Positions 54,448-62,712 of a stretch of DNA of 64,000 bases are shown in pieces (position 1 is the stretch's first letter; each line of letters starts with the position of its first letter). The position numbers and the translations under genes are program-made. The stretch spans positions 4,154,001 to 4,218,000 of the forward strand of contig OZ242331.1 in NCBI GenBank assembly GCA_965208275.1. Reading direction: 5' to 3'. This DNA is from Bin5 sp022827195. Its GTDB lineage: Bacteria > Chloroflexota > Anaerolineae > Caldilineales > Caldilineaceae. Under the pieces are notes generated by a model that did not search any database, had not been told where the DNA came from, and worked only from the letters and a program-made list of their open reading frames with translations.

Positions 54448-54732
54448 GTGTCCGATATTTCCTGGGTGGATATTGCGATCAGTGTTTTGTCTAGCATGGT
54501 AGGCGGCTTCTTCGTCGCGACATTTTTTGAGTTTAACCCGTATGGATCCAGCAAAGTTAGAAGAAATGTGCTGGTCGCCTTGTGGACACTGGCGTTGATT
54601 GCGGCTCCCCCGATCCTTGCTTATCATCTTTGGGGATCCGGTGCAGTACCTATCGCAATCTTAGCTGTAATGCTTGTCGGTGTTGTAATCTTTGCCGTAA
54701 TCATTAGCACGATAACGAATGATGAAAAATAG
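54448..54732 (+). CDS. Three-helix membrane protein, copy 2
   Basis: A 94-residue paralogue of the protein at 52240. WVDIAISVLSSMVGGFFVAT aligns with WIDITICVLCSALGGIIVAT, followed by the shared FEF-x-PY loop and VRR. I place the start at GTG 54448 (aligned with the paralogue) after GAAGAAAGAAG. Unlike copy 1 there is no AT-hook gene in front. Confidence 0.65.
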   Translation: MSDISWVDIAISVLSSMVGGFFVATFFEFNPYGSSKVRRNVLVALWTLALIAAPPILAYHLWGSGAVPIAILAVMLVGVVIFAVIISTITNDEK

Positions 54733-55193
54733 AACGACGATGAAAAGCTAACGAATGAGCGAAGAATCAATCGAGATGTGAATTAGGACCCTCCCCTACC
54801 CTGCGACAAAATCTCCTTAACGTCAATTCACCGCCCGCCTCCTGCTCCAACTCTCGGCCAACTCGATCTCAAATTTGGGACCCCTCTGCACCCAGCGGTA
54901 CACTATCCCCAATACCAAATTCACCACCCCGCCAAACTACTCAAAGGCTGCCCAAAACCGATGAACAACCGCTCGAAATCTCACCTGCTCCAAATATATA
55001 TAGGTATATAAACCCCCATTCTTTCAACCCGCGCCAGACCAGTTCGAAGAAAGCGACTACACTTGCAAGACGTGCGGACACTTGGTCGAATACCCCGACG
55101 TACTGGTTGAGGACGCCGACTGCTTCCTTTGTCGTCATGAACGAGCGGTTAGCCTAGTGGTTTGGCTAGAATTCGAAATGAACACCAAACACA
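54733..55193. other. Repeat-rich gap with two island-type promoters
   Basis: Contains TTAGGA-18-CAAAAT (54783-54812), TTGGGA-18-TACACT (54875-54904), the 170-base repeat (54845-55018) and a zinc-ribbon-like frame. No complete gene with a standard start. Confidence 0.5.
54845..55018. repeat. About 170-base island repeat, copy 1
   Basis: Aligns with 60140-60312. Shared words include CCCAGCGGTA, CAATTCACC/AAATTCACC, AAGGCTGCCCAAAA, CTCGAAATCTCACC and TATATAAAC/CATATAAAC. Carries an island-type promoter. A shorter start of the same repeat lies at 54783. Confidence 0.7.
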
Positions 55194-55201
55194 ATGAATA
55201 G
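55025..55201 (+). pseudogene. Zinc-ribbon-like ORF lacking a start
   Basis: One frame reads DYTCKTCGHLVEYPDVL, then DADCFLCRHERA, a CxxC...CxxC ribbon, and ends TAG 55199-55201 overlapping the ATG of the HEPN gene. No ATG, GTG or TTG start lies before the first Cys pair. Probably decayed, or using an unusual start. Confidence 0.3.
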
Positions 55202-55913
55202 ACGCCTGTATGAAACACCATCTGAAACACCAGAGGAACTCGAAAACCGCCTCAAAATCCAATTGGGCAATGAACGTGGATCACTCTTTTTCCGTCTCAA
55301 GATGGAGGTGACAACTGCTTACGATAAGTGGATCGTTCTAAGGGACTTCATGGAACATGCAACAGTACTTTCCAGTTCTACCGCACTCCCATTCTTTCTA
55401 CTGACGGAGATGACATACTGGGAGTCACTATTGATAGACATTACAAGGCTTACTGAACGATCAAATAGAGGGAAGAATGATTCCATCTTTTCGTTGTCTC
55501 GCCATCTGGATGAGCCAGACAGTACCGTCGTTCACAACAGGGCGAAGGATGCGAAGAAGAAAGCTGCTCCCCTTTGGGAGGTGCGTAACAAAAGGATTGC
55601 CCACTCTGACAACGCTATTGCAACCGGAAAACGCGCCCTTTCGGTCACTGAAATTGATCTTGTAGACCTCAGAGATGCTTTAGACTCCATTGCTGAAACC
55701 CTTGAAGTGTTCTTATTCATGGTTTTGAAACCTGACAAACCCGTTAGCATCATCAGAACTAGAGGGTGGCACACAAAGGATATAGAAGGGTCTGTAAACC
55801 AGTTCAGTTACCTCATGGTAAATGGGGACGATAACCTGCGCCATCCTTTTAAGTTCAATGAGATAATGTTTGCGGATGAAGGACCCCCACAATACACTCC
55901 TGATTACAAGTAA
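55194..55913 (+). CDS. AbiU2-like HEPN protein
   Basis: A 239-residue helical protein. RNKRIAH (131-137) is the RN-x4-H motif of HEPN RNases, and YWESLLIDITRLTE followed by SIFSLSRHL resembles AbiU2-type proteins. HEPN toxins cut RNA during phage infection or act in toxin-antitoxin pairs. No cognate MNT antitoxin gene is adjacent. Activity inferred from the motif. Confidence 0.7.
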   Translation: MNRRLYETPSETPEELENRLKIQLGNERGSLFFRLKMEVTTAYDKWIVLRDFMEHATVLSSSTALPFFLLTEMTYWESLLIDITRLTERSNRGKNDSIFSLSRHLDEPDSTVVHNRAKDAKKKAAPLWEVRNKRIAHSDNAIATGKRALSVTEIDLVDLRDALDSIAETLEVFLFMVLKPDKPVSIIRTRGWHTKDIEGSVNQFSYLMVNGDDNLRHPFKFNEIMFADEGPPQYTPDYK

Positions 55914-56099
55914 CGTTGCCCCAGCTGCGTTCACAGGAATGTTGACGATAGCCATGTCGCTACGTCCCCTTTGTCAGTACCTCCTCCACACAAGGTTTGC
56001 TCGCACGGCTCTCAGGGAGTCGCAGGCGGTTCCCCGCATGACGTTCCGCCCCTGGGTGCCGGAGCGAGGCTCGGTGAAGATGTTGACGGGCATTTTGAG

Positions 56100-56129
56100 T
56101 TGTGTGTCGTGCCCGGTTCGTGGTATAAT
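56100..56129 (+). promoter_or_regulatory. Promoter of AT-hook copy 3
   Basis: TTGTGT, 18 bases, perfect TATAAT, about 25 bases before the ATG. Confidence 0.65.
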
Positions 56130-56154
56130 TCTTTCCACAACAGAGGGAAGAATC

Positions 56155-56349
56155 ATGCCAAAAACCAAGAAAAACCAACCCACAAGACCTCGCGGCCGTC
56201 CCCGCACTCATACCATGCCAGACCCCATTCCTGACACGCCTCAGAACGTCGCTCGCATCCTCATGAACACGCCGCCTCCGAAAGAATCAGAGTGGCAGTA
56301 CCTCAAAGACGCGCCTCCTACTAGCACCTACAACCGCAAGATCGGGTAA
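56155..56349 (+). CDS. AT-hook-like mini-protein, copy 3
   Basis: A 64-residue basic protein. TRPRGRPRTH is the AT-hook-like core. PDPIPDTPQNVARILMNTPP matches copy 2 (PEPIPDTPENIARVVLNTT), and KESEWQYLKD matches the KKRGEWRYEKE end of copy 1, so copy 3 links the other two. Start after AGAGGGAAG; a terminator follows. Confidence 0.72.
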   Translation: MPKTKKNQPTRPRGRPRTHTMPDPIPDTPQNVARILMNTPPPKESEWQYLKDAPPTSTYNRKIG

Positions 56350-56368
56350 CAGGACAAGACATAACGCT

Positions 56369-56400
56369 AGGCCGCCTCCGCCGTGGAGGCGGCCTTTTCT
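56369..56400 (+). terminator. Strong intrinsic terminator after AT-hook copy 3
   Basis: AGGCCGCCTCC-GCCGT-GGAGGCGGCCT, perfect 11-pair stem, followed by TTTCTTG (the closing T begins a TTTT run). Confidence 0.88.
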
Positions 56401-56421
56401 TGTAACCCTTAACTTACTATC

Positions 56422-57990
56422 ATGAAAATTAAACCCGCCGATATCAAAATCCCCCAAGACAACCCGTTCAGGCATGATTTGCTAGATCGAAAAGAGACTG
56501 TTCTTGCACTCACGAGTCTGCTGCAAAACTTGGACACTCCCTACACGATGTCGATCGACGCATCGTGGGGAAACGGCAAAACCACTTTCCTCAACATGTG
56601 GAAGCAACACCTAAATAACAAAGACTTCCCTGTAGTTAGTTTCAATGCTTGGGACACAGACTTCGCCGAATACCCACTCGTAGCTCTAACGTCTGAATTG
56701 CTCAACACACTACAGACCCTTGACGACGACGGTGATCTGGGACTCGATGCCATCGAAGCAACACTACCAAGAATCCACAAAATAGCCCTCACAAAAGCAG
56801 TTCCTTGGATGATTTCTCTTGCTGGCGTCATTGGGGGAATCCACGCAAACGACCCCTCGGTCGCCCTTTTGGGAAACACGCTCTCAGCTGGTATGGCCGG
56901 CACCATGGAGGAAATGACCAGAGATGAACACCCTACCGACCCGCCAGAACCCCTTACTTACATCGAAGCAAAAGAAGAAATCAACTCATTCAATAACGCC
57001 CTTGCCAAAACTGCCGAAATCCTGTCGAATAAACACGGCGGTAGACCACTCGTCATCGCCATCGACGAACTAGACCGTTGCCGACCTTCCTACGCCGTCG
57101 AACTCCTGGAAGTCGTCAAACACTTCTTCACGGTAAATGATGTCGTGTTCGTGCTGGCAATTGACAAGACGCAACTTGCTCACGCCATCAACGCCATTTA
57201 CGGAAGCAACTTCGATTCCATCGGATACCTGCGTCGATTCATCGATCTTGACTTGCGTTTGCCAGACCCAGAACAGACAGATTTTGTGGACCAAGCCCTG
57301 CTCGATGCACGTGTTCTTCTCAACATTGATCGATTCCAACTAGACTACATTTCGCTAAACTCCGTCATTCGAGGGATGCTTACAGCCTTCTTGGGCGCAT
57401 CCCCTCTCAGCCTGCGTCAAATCCAACAGGCGACCATCCGGCTTGGTCTGGCTCTCGCTTCAATCGAGCCCAGCACCCCTCGTTCTTTCCCAGCATTCGC
57501 CCTGATAACCCTACTTAGAGAAATTGACTCCGATATTTATCATAAATTTATCCGGTCCGAAGTCACTGATAAAGAGGTGTCTGATTTTGTGTTCGGGTTA
57601 CCAGAAATAAGCGGTCTCAGACGAACAAGCATGGGAAATTCGTTTGAGGCGATTCTTATGCTGGCCGATGAAGAATTCAGAAAAGCGAACTTAAAGGTGA
57701 CCACGCAAGACAACCCCAATCTCCTTGAACACTACAGGCTAATGGCTGATAGCGAAACTGATACCTCATTGAAATCTTATGCAAAATCCGTTATGCAAGA
57801 TTTCGACAAATACCGAAAAGAACATGAGTCTGTATCACTGGCCTCGCGCTTTGGGTTTAGAGACGCTGCCAAACAGATCGAATTGTTCTACAGCATCCTG
57901 CCTGACGACTTCGCCTACCCGCAATCACAAACCTCGCGGCATCCTTTTCGCCAACCACCCCCTCCCGGCCAACGCCCTTCCCGGTTTTGA
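56422..57990 (+). CDS. KAP-family P-loop NTPase
   Basis: A 522-residue KAP NTPase. Walker A is ASWGNGKTT (about 49-57), then VVSFNAWD (the family's FNAW motif), and Walker B IAIDELDRCRP (about 212-222). A hydrophobic insert (WMISLAGVIGGIHANDPSVA) fits the membrane hairpin typical of KAP proteins. Family members occur in phage defence and membrane-linked signalling. It starts only 22 bases after a terminator and has no clear ribosome site, so it may be leaderless or depend on an unseen promoter. Confidence 0.88.
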   Translation: MKIKPADIKIPQDNPFRHDLLDRKETVLALTSLLQNLDTPYTMSIDASWGNGKTTFLNMWKQHLNNKDFPVVSFNAWDTDFAEYPLVALTSELLNTLQTLDDDGDLGLDAIEATLPRIHKIALTKAVPWMISLAGVIGGIHANDPSVALLGNTLSAGMAGTMEEMTRDEHPTDPPEPLTYIEAKEEINSFNNALAKTAEILSNKHGGRPLVIAIDELDRCRPSYAVELLEVVKHFFTVNDVVFVLAIDKTQLAHAINAIYGSNFDSIGYLRRFIDLDLRLPDPEQTDFVDQALLDARVLLNIDRFQLDYISLNSVIRGMLTAFLGASPLSLRQIQQATIRLGLALASIEPSTPRSFPAFALITLLREIDSDIYHKFIRSEVTDKEVSDFVFGLPEISGLRRTSMGNSFEAILMLADEEFRKANLKVTTQDNPNLLEHYRLMADSETDTSLKSYAKSVMQDFDKYRKEHESVSLASRFGFRDAAKQIELFYSILPDDFAYPQSQTSRHPFRQPPPPGQRPSRF

Positions 57991-58015
57991 CCCTCCCCCA
58001 GCGCAGCGGTACAAT
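57987..58015 (+). promoter_or_regulatory. Promoter of the HEPN-TIR-HEPN operon
   Basis: TTGACC, 17 bases ending CAGCGCAGCGG, TACAAT. It is the clearest member of the island promoter set. A second TATAAT is at 58121-58126. Confidence 0.7.
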
Positions 58016-58159
58016 TTTCTCAGTCTGATAATTTGGTGGGCTTCCAGCCCCTTCTCCCCTTCCGACGAAAAGAAAAAGCCATGATCGCTCCTCAATTCCA
58101 GACCCTTGCCTACTTTAGTATATAATTCCCAAATCTTTAGTGCGTTAGCTTCAGCCGAG

Positions 58160-58531
58160 ATGACGGTTATCGCGTTGCATCGCGTGATCATAATGACCAA
58201 AACGCTCGCGACGGACTACTGTCCTGATCTGGAAATTCCGCCCAACATACAGAACATTGAAGTTATGGTGCGTGAAATGCGTAATGCGTTTGAACATATC
58301 GATGAACGGGCAAAAGGCAAACCTGGAAAATCGGAAAATGCTTGGGATGCTCTGACGATTTTCATTCAGCCTGACTTCACCTCAGCGACACGTCTACGTT
58401 ACAAGAATCATGTTTTGGATTTCGACAAAGATGTCAATACGGCATTGCTGGATTGTCGAGGAATGGTTATGCAAGCGTTTGATTCTAGGGTTCCGATAGA
58501 TACAGCCAACCATGAGAAAGCAGAAAACTGA
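58160..58531 (+). CDS. Small HEPN-like protein
   Basis: A 123-residue helical protein with REMRNAFEHIDER; RNAFEH (41-46) is an R-x4-H HEPN-type motif. The start is uncertain: ATG 58160 is used here, but the frame is open to TTG 58106 with a plausible helix in between. First gene of an operon with the TIR gene 90 bases downstream. Could be the RNase effector or a partner of TIR. Confidence 0.6.
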   Translation: MTVIALHRVIIMTKTLATDYCPDLEIPPNIQNIEVMVREMRNAFEHIDERAKGKPGKSENAWDALTIFIQPDFTSATRLRYKNHVLDFDKDVNTALLDCRGMVMQAFDSRVPIDTANHEKAEN

Positions 58532-58621
58532 GGGTTTTTGAGGCTACCCGGCAAGCAAACCATTCCCAATGAATATCTGTGGGAGCCTGCAAGAGATTTA
58601 ACAACTCTGGAGAAAAGAGAC

Positions 58622-59467
58622 ATGACCATCCATACTATCGAAAAACCAACCTTGTTCATTAGCCACGCTACGTCAGACGCGCAATTTGCATTAGCCGTAC
58701 AACGCGAAGTCGAAAAGACATTTGCAAATGGCGTAAGTGTATTTTGCACAAGTTCTCCGGGAATGATCGCTAGTGGTACGGATTGGTTGGCTGATGTTGA
58801 AACAACACTAGAACGAGCTAAGGCTGTAGTGGCAATCGTAACTCCTGTATCCATTGAACGCCCTTGGCTCTGGTTCGAAATAGGAGCAACATGGCTCAAA
58901 AGCCGTGGTGGAGAATGCAAAATCTATCCTCTTTGCGCGCCAGAAATTGAACTGTCCACACTACCATCTCCATTAGATAGACTTCAAGCCTTGTCTATGG
59001 GCCGAGCGCAAGACTTGAAACTTCTGTTTGAAGCACTTATGAAACAATTTGGATTTGGAAACATCTCTGCCTTTAGGGCTTCTAACATCTCGAAGCGAAT
59101 TCCAAAATACAAAGACGTGGAAATTGCAGAACCGGACCGGAATGATAGGGGGTTTTATTCTGGAAGGTACAATGGATACAGTGATTTAGAACTCATGGAA
59201 GTCATTGATGCCTCATTCCTGAGACCCGACAAAGTGGCTTTTGAAACTTTTGGGGTGGTGACGCCATTTGATCGAGAAGCACTTGTACATCTTGGCAAAC
59301 TTGTTCACTTTCAAAATGTAGATTCCGAATTACAATTACCACCAGGAACCTCCAAGAGACTGCTAAAAATGGTGGCCAAGAGATATGACTTAATACCAAC
59401 TCTTGAATCGGACAATATCATCCGTTTTGCACCGAAAGAATTTGCATCTAAAGTGTTAAACACTTAG
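58622..59467 (+). CDS. TIR-domain protein
   Basis: A 281-residue protein. Residues about 9-120 form a TIR domain: PTLFISHATSDAQFA, then VSVFCTSSPGMIASG, AKAVVAIVTPVS and RPWLWFEIGATW, with E86 at the NADase glutamate position. The C-terminal 160 residues, including a winged-helix-like end (GTSKRLLKMVAKRYDL), are unassigned. GGAGAAA precedes ATG 58622. Bacterial TIR proteins deplete NAD or make cADPR signals on phage infection; here that is inferred. Confidence 0.85.
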   Translation: MTIHTIEKPTLFISHATSDAQFALAVQREVEKTFANGVSVFCTSSPGMIASGTDWLADVETTLERAKAVVAIVTPVSIERPWLWFEIGATWLKSRGGECKIYPLCAPEIELSTLPSPLDRLQALSMGRAQDLKLLFEALMKQFGFGNISAFRASNISKRIPKYKDVEIAEPDRNDRGFYSGRYNGYSDLELMEVIDASFLRPDKVAFETFGVVTPFDREALVHLGKLVHFQNVDSELQLPPGTSKRLLKMVAKRYDLIPTLESDNIIRFAPKEFASKVLNT

Positions 59468-59493
59468 TCGATACAACCAAAACCCTTAACAAG

Positions 59494-60063
59494 ATGAATA
59501 ATTCTCACCTATTCGATTTGATAGCAAGCATTGTTGCTTCCTTGGCTTGGCCGATATGTGTTCTTGTCCTTTTCTTTGTCTTTCGCCATCAGGTACGCCA
59601 TTTGATTCGTCTTGTCGATGCGATTCGAATTGGCAATACTGAAATCAAACTCAAGGACAACATGAAGGATGTAGCCCAGAAAGCCGTATTGATCGGATCC
59701 AGTTTGGATGCCATGACCCTGAAACCTTTGCCAACATCCAACCAAATTGATCCAGGAATCGCCGTAATTCGAGTATGGGCATCCGTCGAAACGGCAATCG
59801 AACGTCTAACAAGAAAGTACCAAAGCAAGTTTAGTGGAACACCTCCAAGAGCGACACGTCACCGAATTGATTTGCTGTCGCAAGCCGGTATCATTAACGA
59901 CCAACTGGCAGGCGTTCTTCGCGACATGAATGGCGCGCGAAACATGATCGCTCATGGACAAGACCTTGCGTTGCACTACGAAACCGTCAAGTTGTTTGAA
60001 GAAACAGCCAGTTACGTCGAATCATTGGTCGAGTACCTCGAACAATCGCGTCCCGACACATAA
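59494..60063 (+). CDS. Membrane-anchored HEPN-like protein
   Basis: A 189-residue protein. One membrane helix (about 12-32) is followed by a cytosolic helical domain with LLSQAGIINDQL and MNGARNMIAHGQD; RNMIAH (149-154) is an R-x4-H motif. Similar DUF4145-type proteins are membrane HEPN proteins. It follows the TIR gene by 26 bases and probably completes a three-gene unit. Confidence 0.7.
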   Translation: MNNSHLFDLIASIVASLAWPICVLVLFFVFRHQVRHLIRLVDAIRIGNTEIKLKDNMKDVAQKAVLIGSSLDAMTLKPLPTSNQIDPGIAVIRVWASVETAIERLTRKYQSKFSGTPPRATRHRIDLLSQAGIINDQLAGVLRDMNGARNMIAHGQDLALHYETVKLFEETASYVESLVEYLEQSRPDT

Positions 60064-60139
60064 CTATGAACATGTTATAGAATTAACCTCGATGTTGTTG
60101 TCACCCACACTGTCAATAGTCCCGCGAAACACCTTCCGC

Positions 60140-60312
60140 CCCAATCCACCGGCCAGCTCAATCCCAAATTAGGCCACCCCTCCGCCCAGCGGTAAAATTT
60201 CATCAACGCCAATTCACCACCCTGCAAAACCGCTCGAAGGCTGCCCAAAAACGACGATCAACCACTCGAAATCTCACCCACTCCAAATGTGCATCTGCAT
60301 ATAAACCCCTTA
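60140..60312. repeat. About 170-base island repeat, copy 2
   Basis: Matches 54845-55018. It contains TTAGGC-18-TAAAAT (60169-60198). No gene follows it; an IS3 end begins at 60312, suggesting that the gene once driven by this promoter was lost. Confidence 0.7.
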
Positions 60313-60352
60313 TTTTTCCCATTTCGTGGTCTAACGATTGGGGCCAACCATA
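60312..60352. mobile_element. IS3-family right-end fragment
   Basis: CCCATTTCGTGGTCTAACG then ATTGGGGCCAACCATA. Same end as 24632-24660 (inverse strand) and 44515-44540. It truncates the minus-strand gene at 60331. Confidence 0.7.
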
Positions 60353-60690
60353 ATAGCTTGAGCACGAAAGCGAAGAAACGTTTCACGCTGTCGTCGATTA
60401 TGATGTCTGGAGTTGCGGATAATCAACCTAGATTCGGGGTCTGACTCAAATAATTTTGCTGTCTTCTTCGTGACTGCTTGCAAGTCATCGACAACGAGAG
60501 GCCCATCTTCTGGCTCAATACAAATCGCGTGACGCAGGTCTTTCTTCGCGGCCAAGCCGACTAGCAGCACTTTGGCACTGTTGCGTGTTTCTAAGCCAAC
60601 CTGAGACAAAATGTCTTGGATTTCACTCTGAACAGACCTTCTGAAGGTGTGTTGGAAAGGCCACATGAATTGATCTATCTGTGTTGTCAT
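60331..60690 (-). pseudogene. 3'-truncated hypothetical gene cut by an IS end
   Basis: A 119-codon frame (WPFQHTFRRSVQSEIQDILS, AKVLLVGLAAKKDLRHAI). The last seven codons (IMVGPNR) come from the IS end at 60312-60352, so the original C-terminus is missing. Family not recognised. Confidence 0.6.
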
Positions 60691-60996
60691 TTCTTAGTGA
60701 GTCCCTATCTTTGGATTATGAAGTGTATGGGCTTCCTCTTGTTCAGGACGTGGAGGTACTGGCTGTCATCAACGAACTTTCGGAGTAGTATCTGCACAAT
60801 TACGTGATTTCGTCTGGGCTTTTCGGAACCCAATGTGGCCTCCTTACCGTAGGAGATTTTCAGAAAACGGACTATTCGCTTTAAGGTATCAACTGATCAA
60901 ACTTATCGAACTCATAATAGCACAAATGAACTAATTTTGCCCAATTGGACAAACCGGATCTTGGCTGAAGTCGCGGTTTGGTTTGCCATCCGATAT
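60691..60996. other. AT-rich gap
   Basis: About 300 bases without a supported gene; presumably holds the promoter of the truncated gene at 60690. Marks the right edge of the island. Confidence 0.4.
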
Positions 60997-61301
60997 TGGT
61001 GAAGTGGGCCCCAAAAACTGGACCACGAGCTGAGGTGTATGATGGAGCAGTTCACCATGCCCGCGGAGAGGCAGTACGATGGTCAGGAGACGGCGTCACC
61101 TCACGGCAGCCTACAAGGTTCGGGGAGTGCTGAACGTCAACAAGGCGATTCGCTGGTTATCAATTACACTTGAGATTGAGGCAGACCTCCTGCAGGAGGA
61201 CAACTCTATCAAAGATTCAATCAGCTGGCATCACCGAGCAGAACAGTCTGGATCCACCTCAAATTTCCCGATTGGTGGTCCAAAGATTGGGGCTCACCAT
61301 A
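60997..61301 (+). mobile_element. Short IS3-family derivative (about 305 bases)
   Basis: The left end is TGGTGAAGTG then GGCCCCAAAAACTGGACCAC. The right end is GTGGTCCAAAGATTGGGGCT then CACCAT, an imperfect inverted repeat. Inside is an orfA-like start (RRRRHLTAAYKVR) that soon loses similarity. Both ends with little inside makes it a MITE-like deletion product. It lies directly upstream of the broken isomerase copy. Confidence 0.7.
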
Positions 61302-61302
61302 G

Positions 61303-61671
61303 ATGGCCGAAGTGATCGACCTGGTGGCGGAGAACCTGGCAGAGGCAGCCCCGGACGCGGAACGACACGGCGTCACGATCTGCTTGGAGGCTCACGACGC
61401 GTTCTGCCGTAGCGAGGAGGTGGCGAGCGTGCTGCGACAGGTCGACTCGCCCTACGTCAAGGCGGTCTGGGACGTGCATCACCCCTACCGCATGGGCGAG
61501 GGAGAGGTGCCGTGCCGCGAGATTCTCGACCTGCTCGCGGCCAGGGGATATAACGGCTTCATCTGCGCCGAGTGGGAGAAAAAGTGGCACCCGGAGATCG
61601 AGGAGCCGGAGATTGCGCTGCCGCAGCATGCGCGGGTTCTGCGCGAGTGGATGGCTGGGGGAAGCTCTTAG
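61303..61671 (+). pseudogene. Truncated, internally deleted isomerase copy
   Basis: Its 122 codons match residues about 118-276 of the TIM barrel at 34207 (EVIDLVAENLAEAAPDAERH and on). The N-terminal half is replaced by the IS derivative. An in-frame deletion of 36 codons joins HPYRMGE to GEVPC; the missing 108 bases are flanked in the intact gene by ATGGGCGAGG at 34750 and 34858. It lacks strands needed for a barrel and is unlikely to work. Confidence 0.85.
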
Positions 61672-62712
61672 TTTCTGACCTGCTGCCCCAATGAAACTCA
61701 GAGATTCTGCCCAGCGCCCGCGCCGGCGGTTCGCCCATGAATCCAGCCTGCCCCCTCTTCTGACAATCCCCCGCTAGAAGAGGGACCCCCATGAGAAATC
61801 AAAGACGAACATCGAAAACTGACCAATTTACCGAAATCCCCTGCAAAAGCCGGCCGCGCACGCTATACTAAGACCATGACCTGCGCGACCAACGCTATCA
61901 CCGCCAGAATTGACAACGTGACCGGCACAGAACATCGCCCCGGCCGCCGGCAACAACAGCTTGGTCCTTCCGCGGCACTAAGGGCCAAAACGACCCGTTC
62001 ATCACGAAAAATGATGAAAAAAGCGAGAAGCCCGGGCAAAAGACTTTCAAATGTGCTACGCTGACATCAACAACCGGCTGAGGCAAAAAAGGAACGAGAA
62101 ACTGAAAACCAGGAACGAAGAACGCAAGGGCCCCAACGAGAACCATCAGGCCTCCGAGCATCCGCTGCCAGGAGACAGCCGCTCCTACCGTCTCCAACCG
62201 CCGGAAAAATGGATGTGACCCGACTTGACCCGACTTCACCGGACCTGACCGGACGCAACGCGGCCCTTCGTGTGAATTCGTGTCCTTCGTGGATTGCTAA
62301 GCTATCGCAAGCGCCATCTGTCGGGACACCCGGCGACCGAGCAACACAAATGCGAACAAGCGACTTAGTCGGTACACGAAAAACGAGAAACGAAAAACTC
62401 AAAACGAAAAGAACATCCCCCTCTCGAAAAAAATTTAGGGCGACATTGGACGACATTGGGGGACATTGGGGGACATATGTCCCCCTTTCACGCCAAAACG
62501 AGAAGGCCTCGGTCCCGAAGGACAAAGGCTCCGGACAACCGCTAAGTCAGATTCACACACGCAAACGATGGGACCAACAACCAGAAGAACCAGGACGGAT
62601 CTGATAAGTTGAGAAAACTGTAATACTCGGTTTCATAAGGGAAGTCGTTTGGTTCTTGGTTGTTGGGGACGGGAAGCCGGGCCTTGGATACGGCACGACG
62701 GATGGAGATACG
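61672..62712. other. Long spacer with repeats, no gene
   Basis: About 1 kb without a supported gene. It holds a weak match to the 31027-31120 text (61690-61770), repeated GACCCGACTT words (62217-62237), CTTCGTG words (62266-62293), and the 10-base tandem plus palindrome at 62442-62485. Minus-strand frames here are low in complexity and have no family resemblance. Confidence 0.55.
62442..62485. repeat. 10-base tandem repeat ending in a palindrome
   Basis: Units GACATTGGAC, GACATTGGGG, GACATTGGGG, GACATATGTC follow each other, and GGGGGACATATGTCCCCC (62468-62485) is a perfect 18-base palindrome. The form recalls REP-type sequences, but no REP-associated transposase gene is present. Confidence 0.7.

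Noticed and set aside
61898..62525. Minus-strand open frames in the long spacer
   Set aside because: Low-complexity Phe/Ser/Arg-rich translations of repeated spacer words; no domain.
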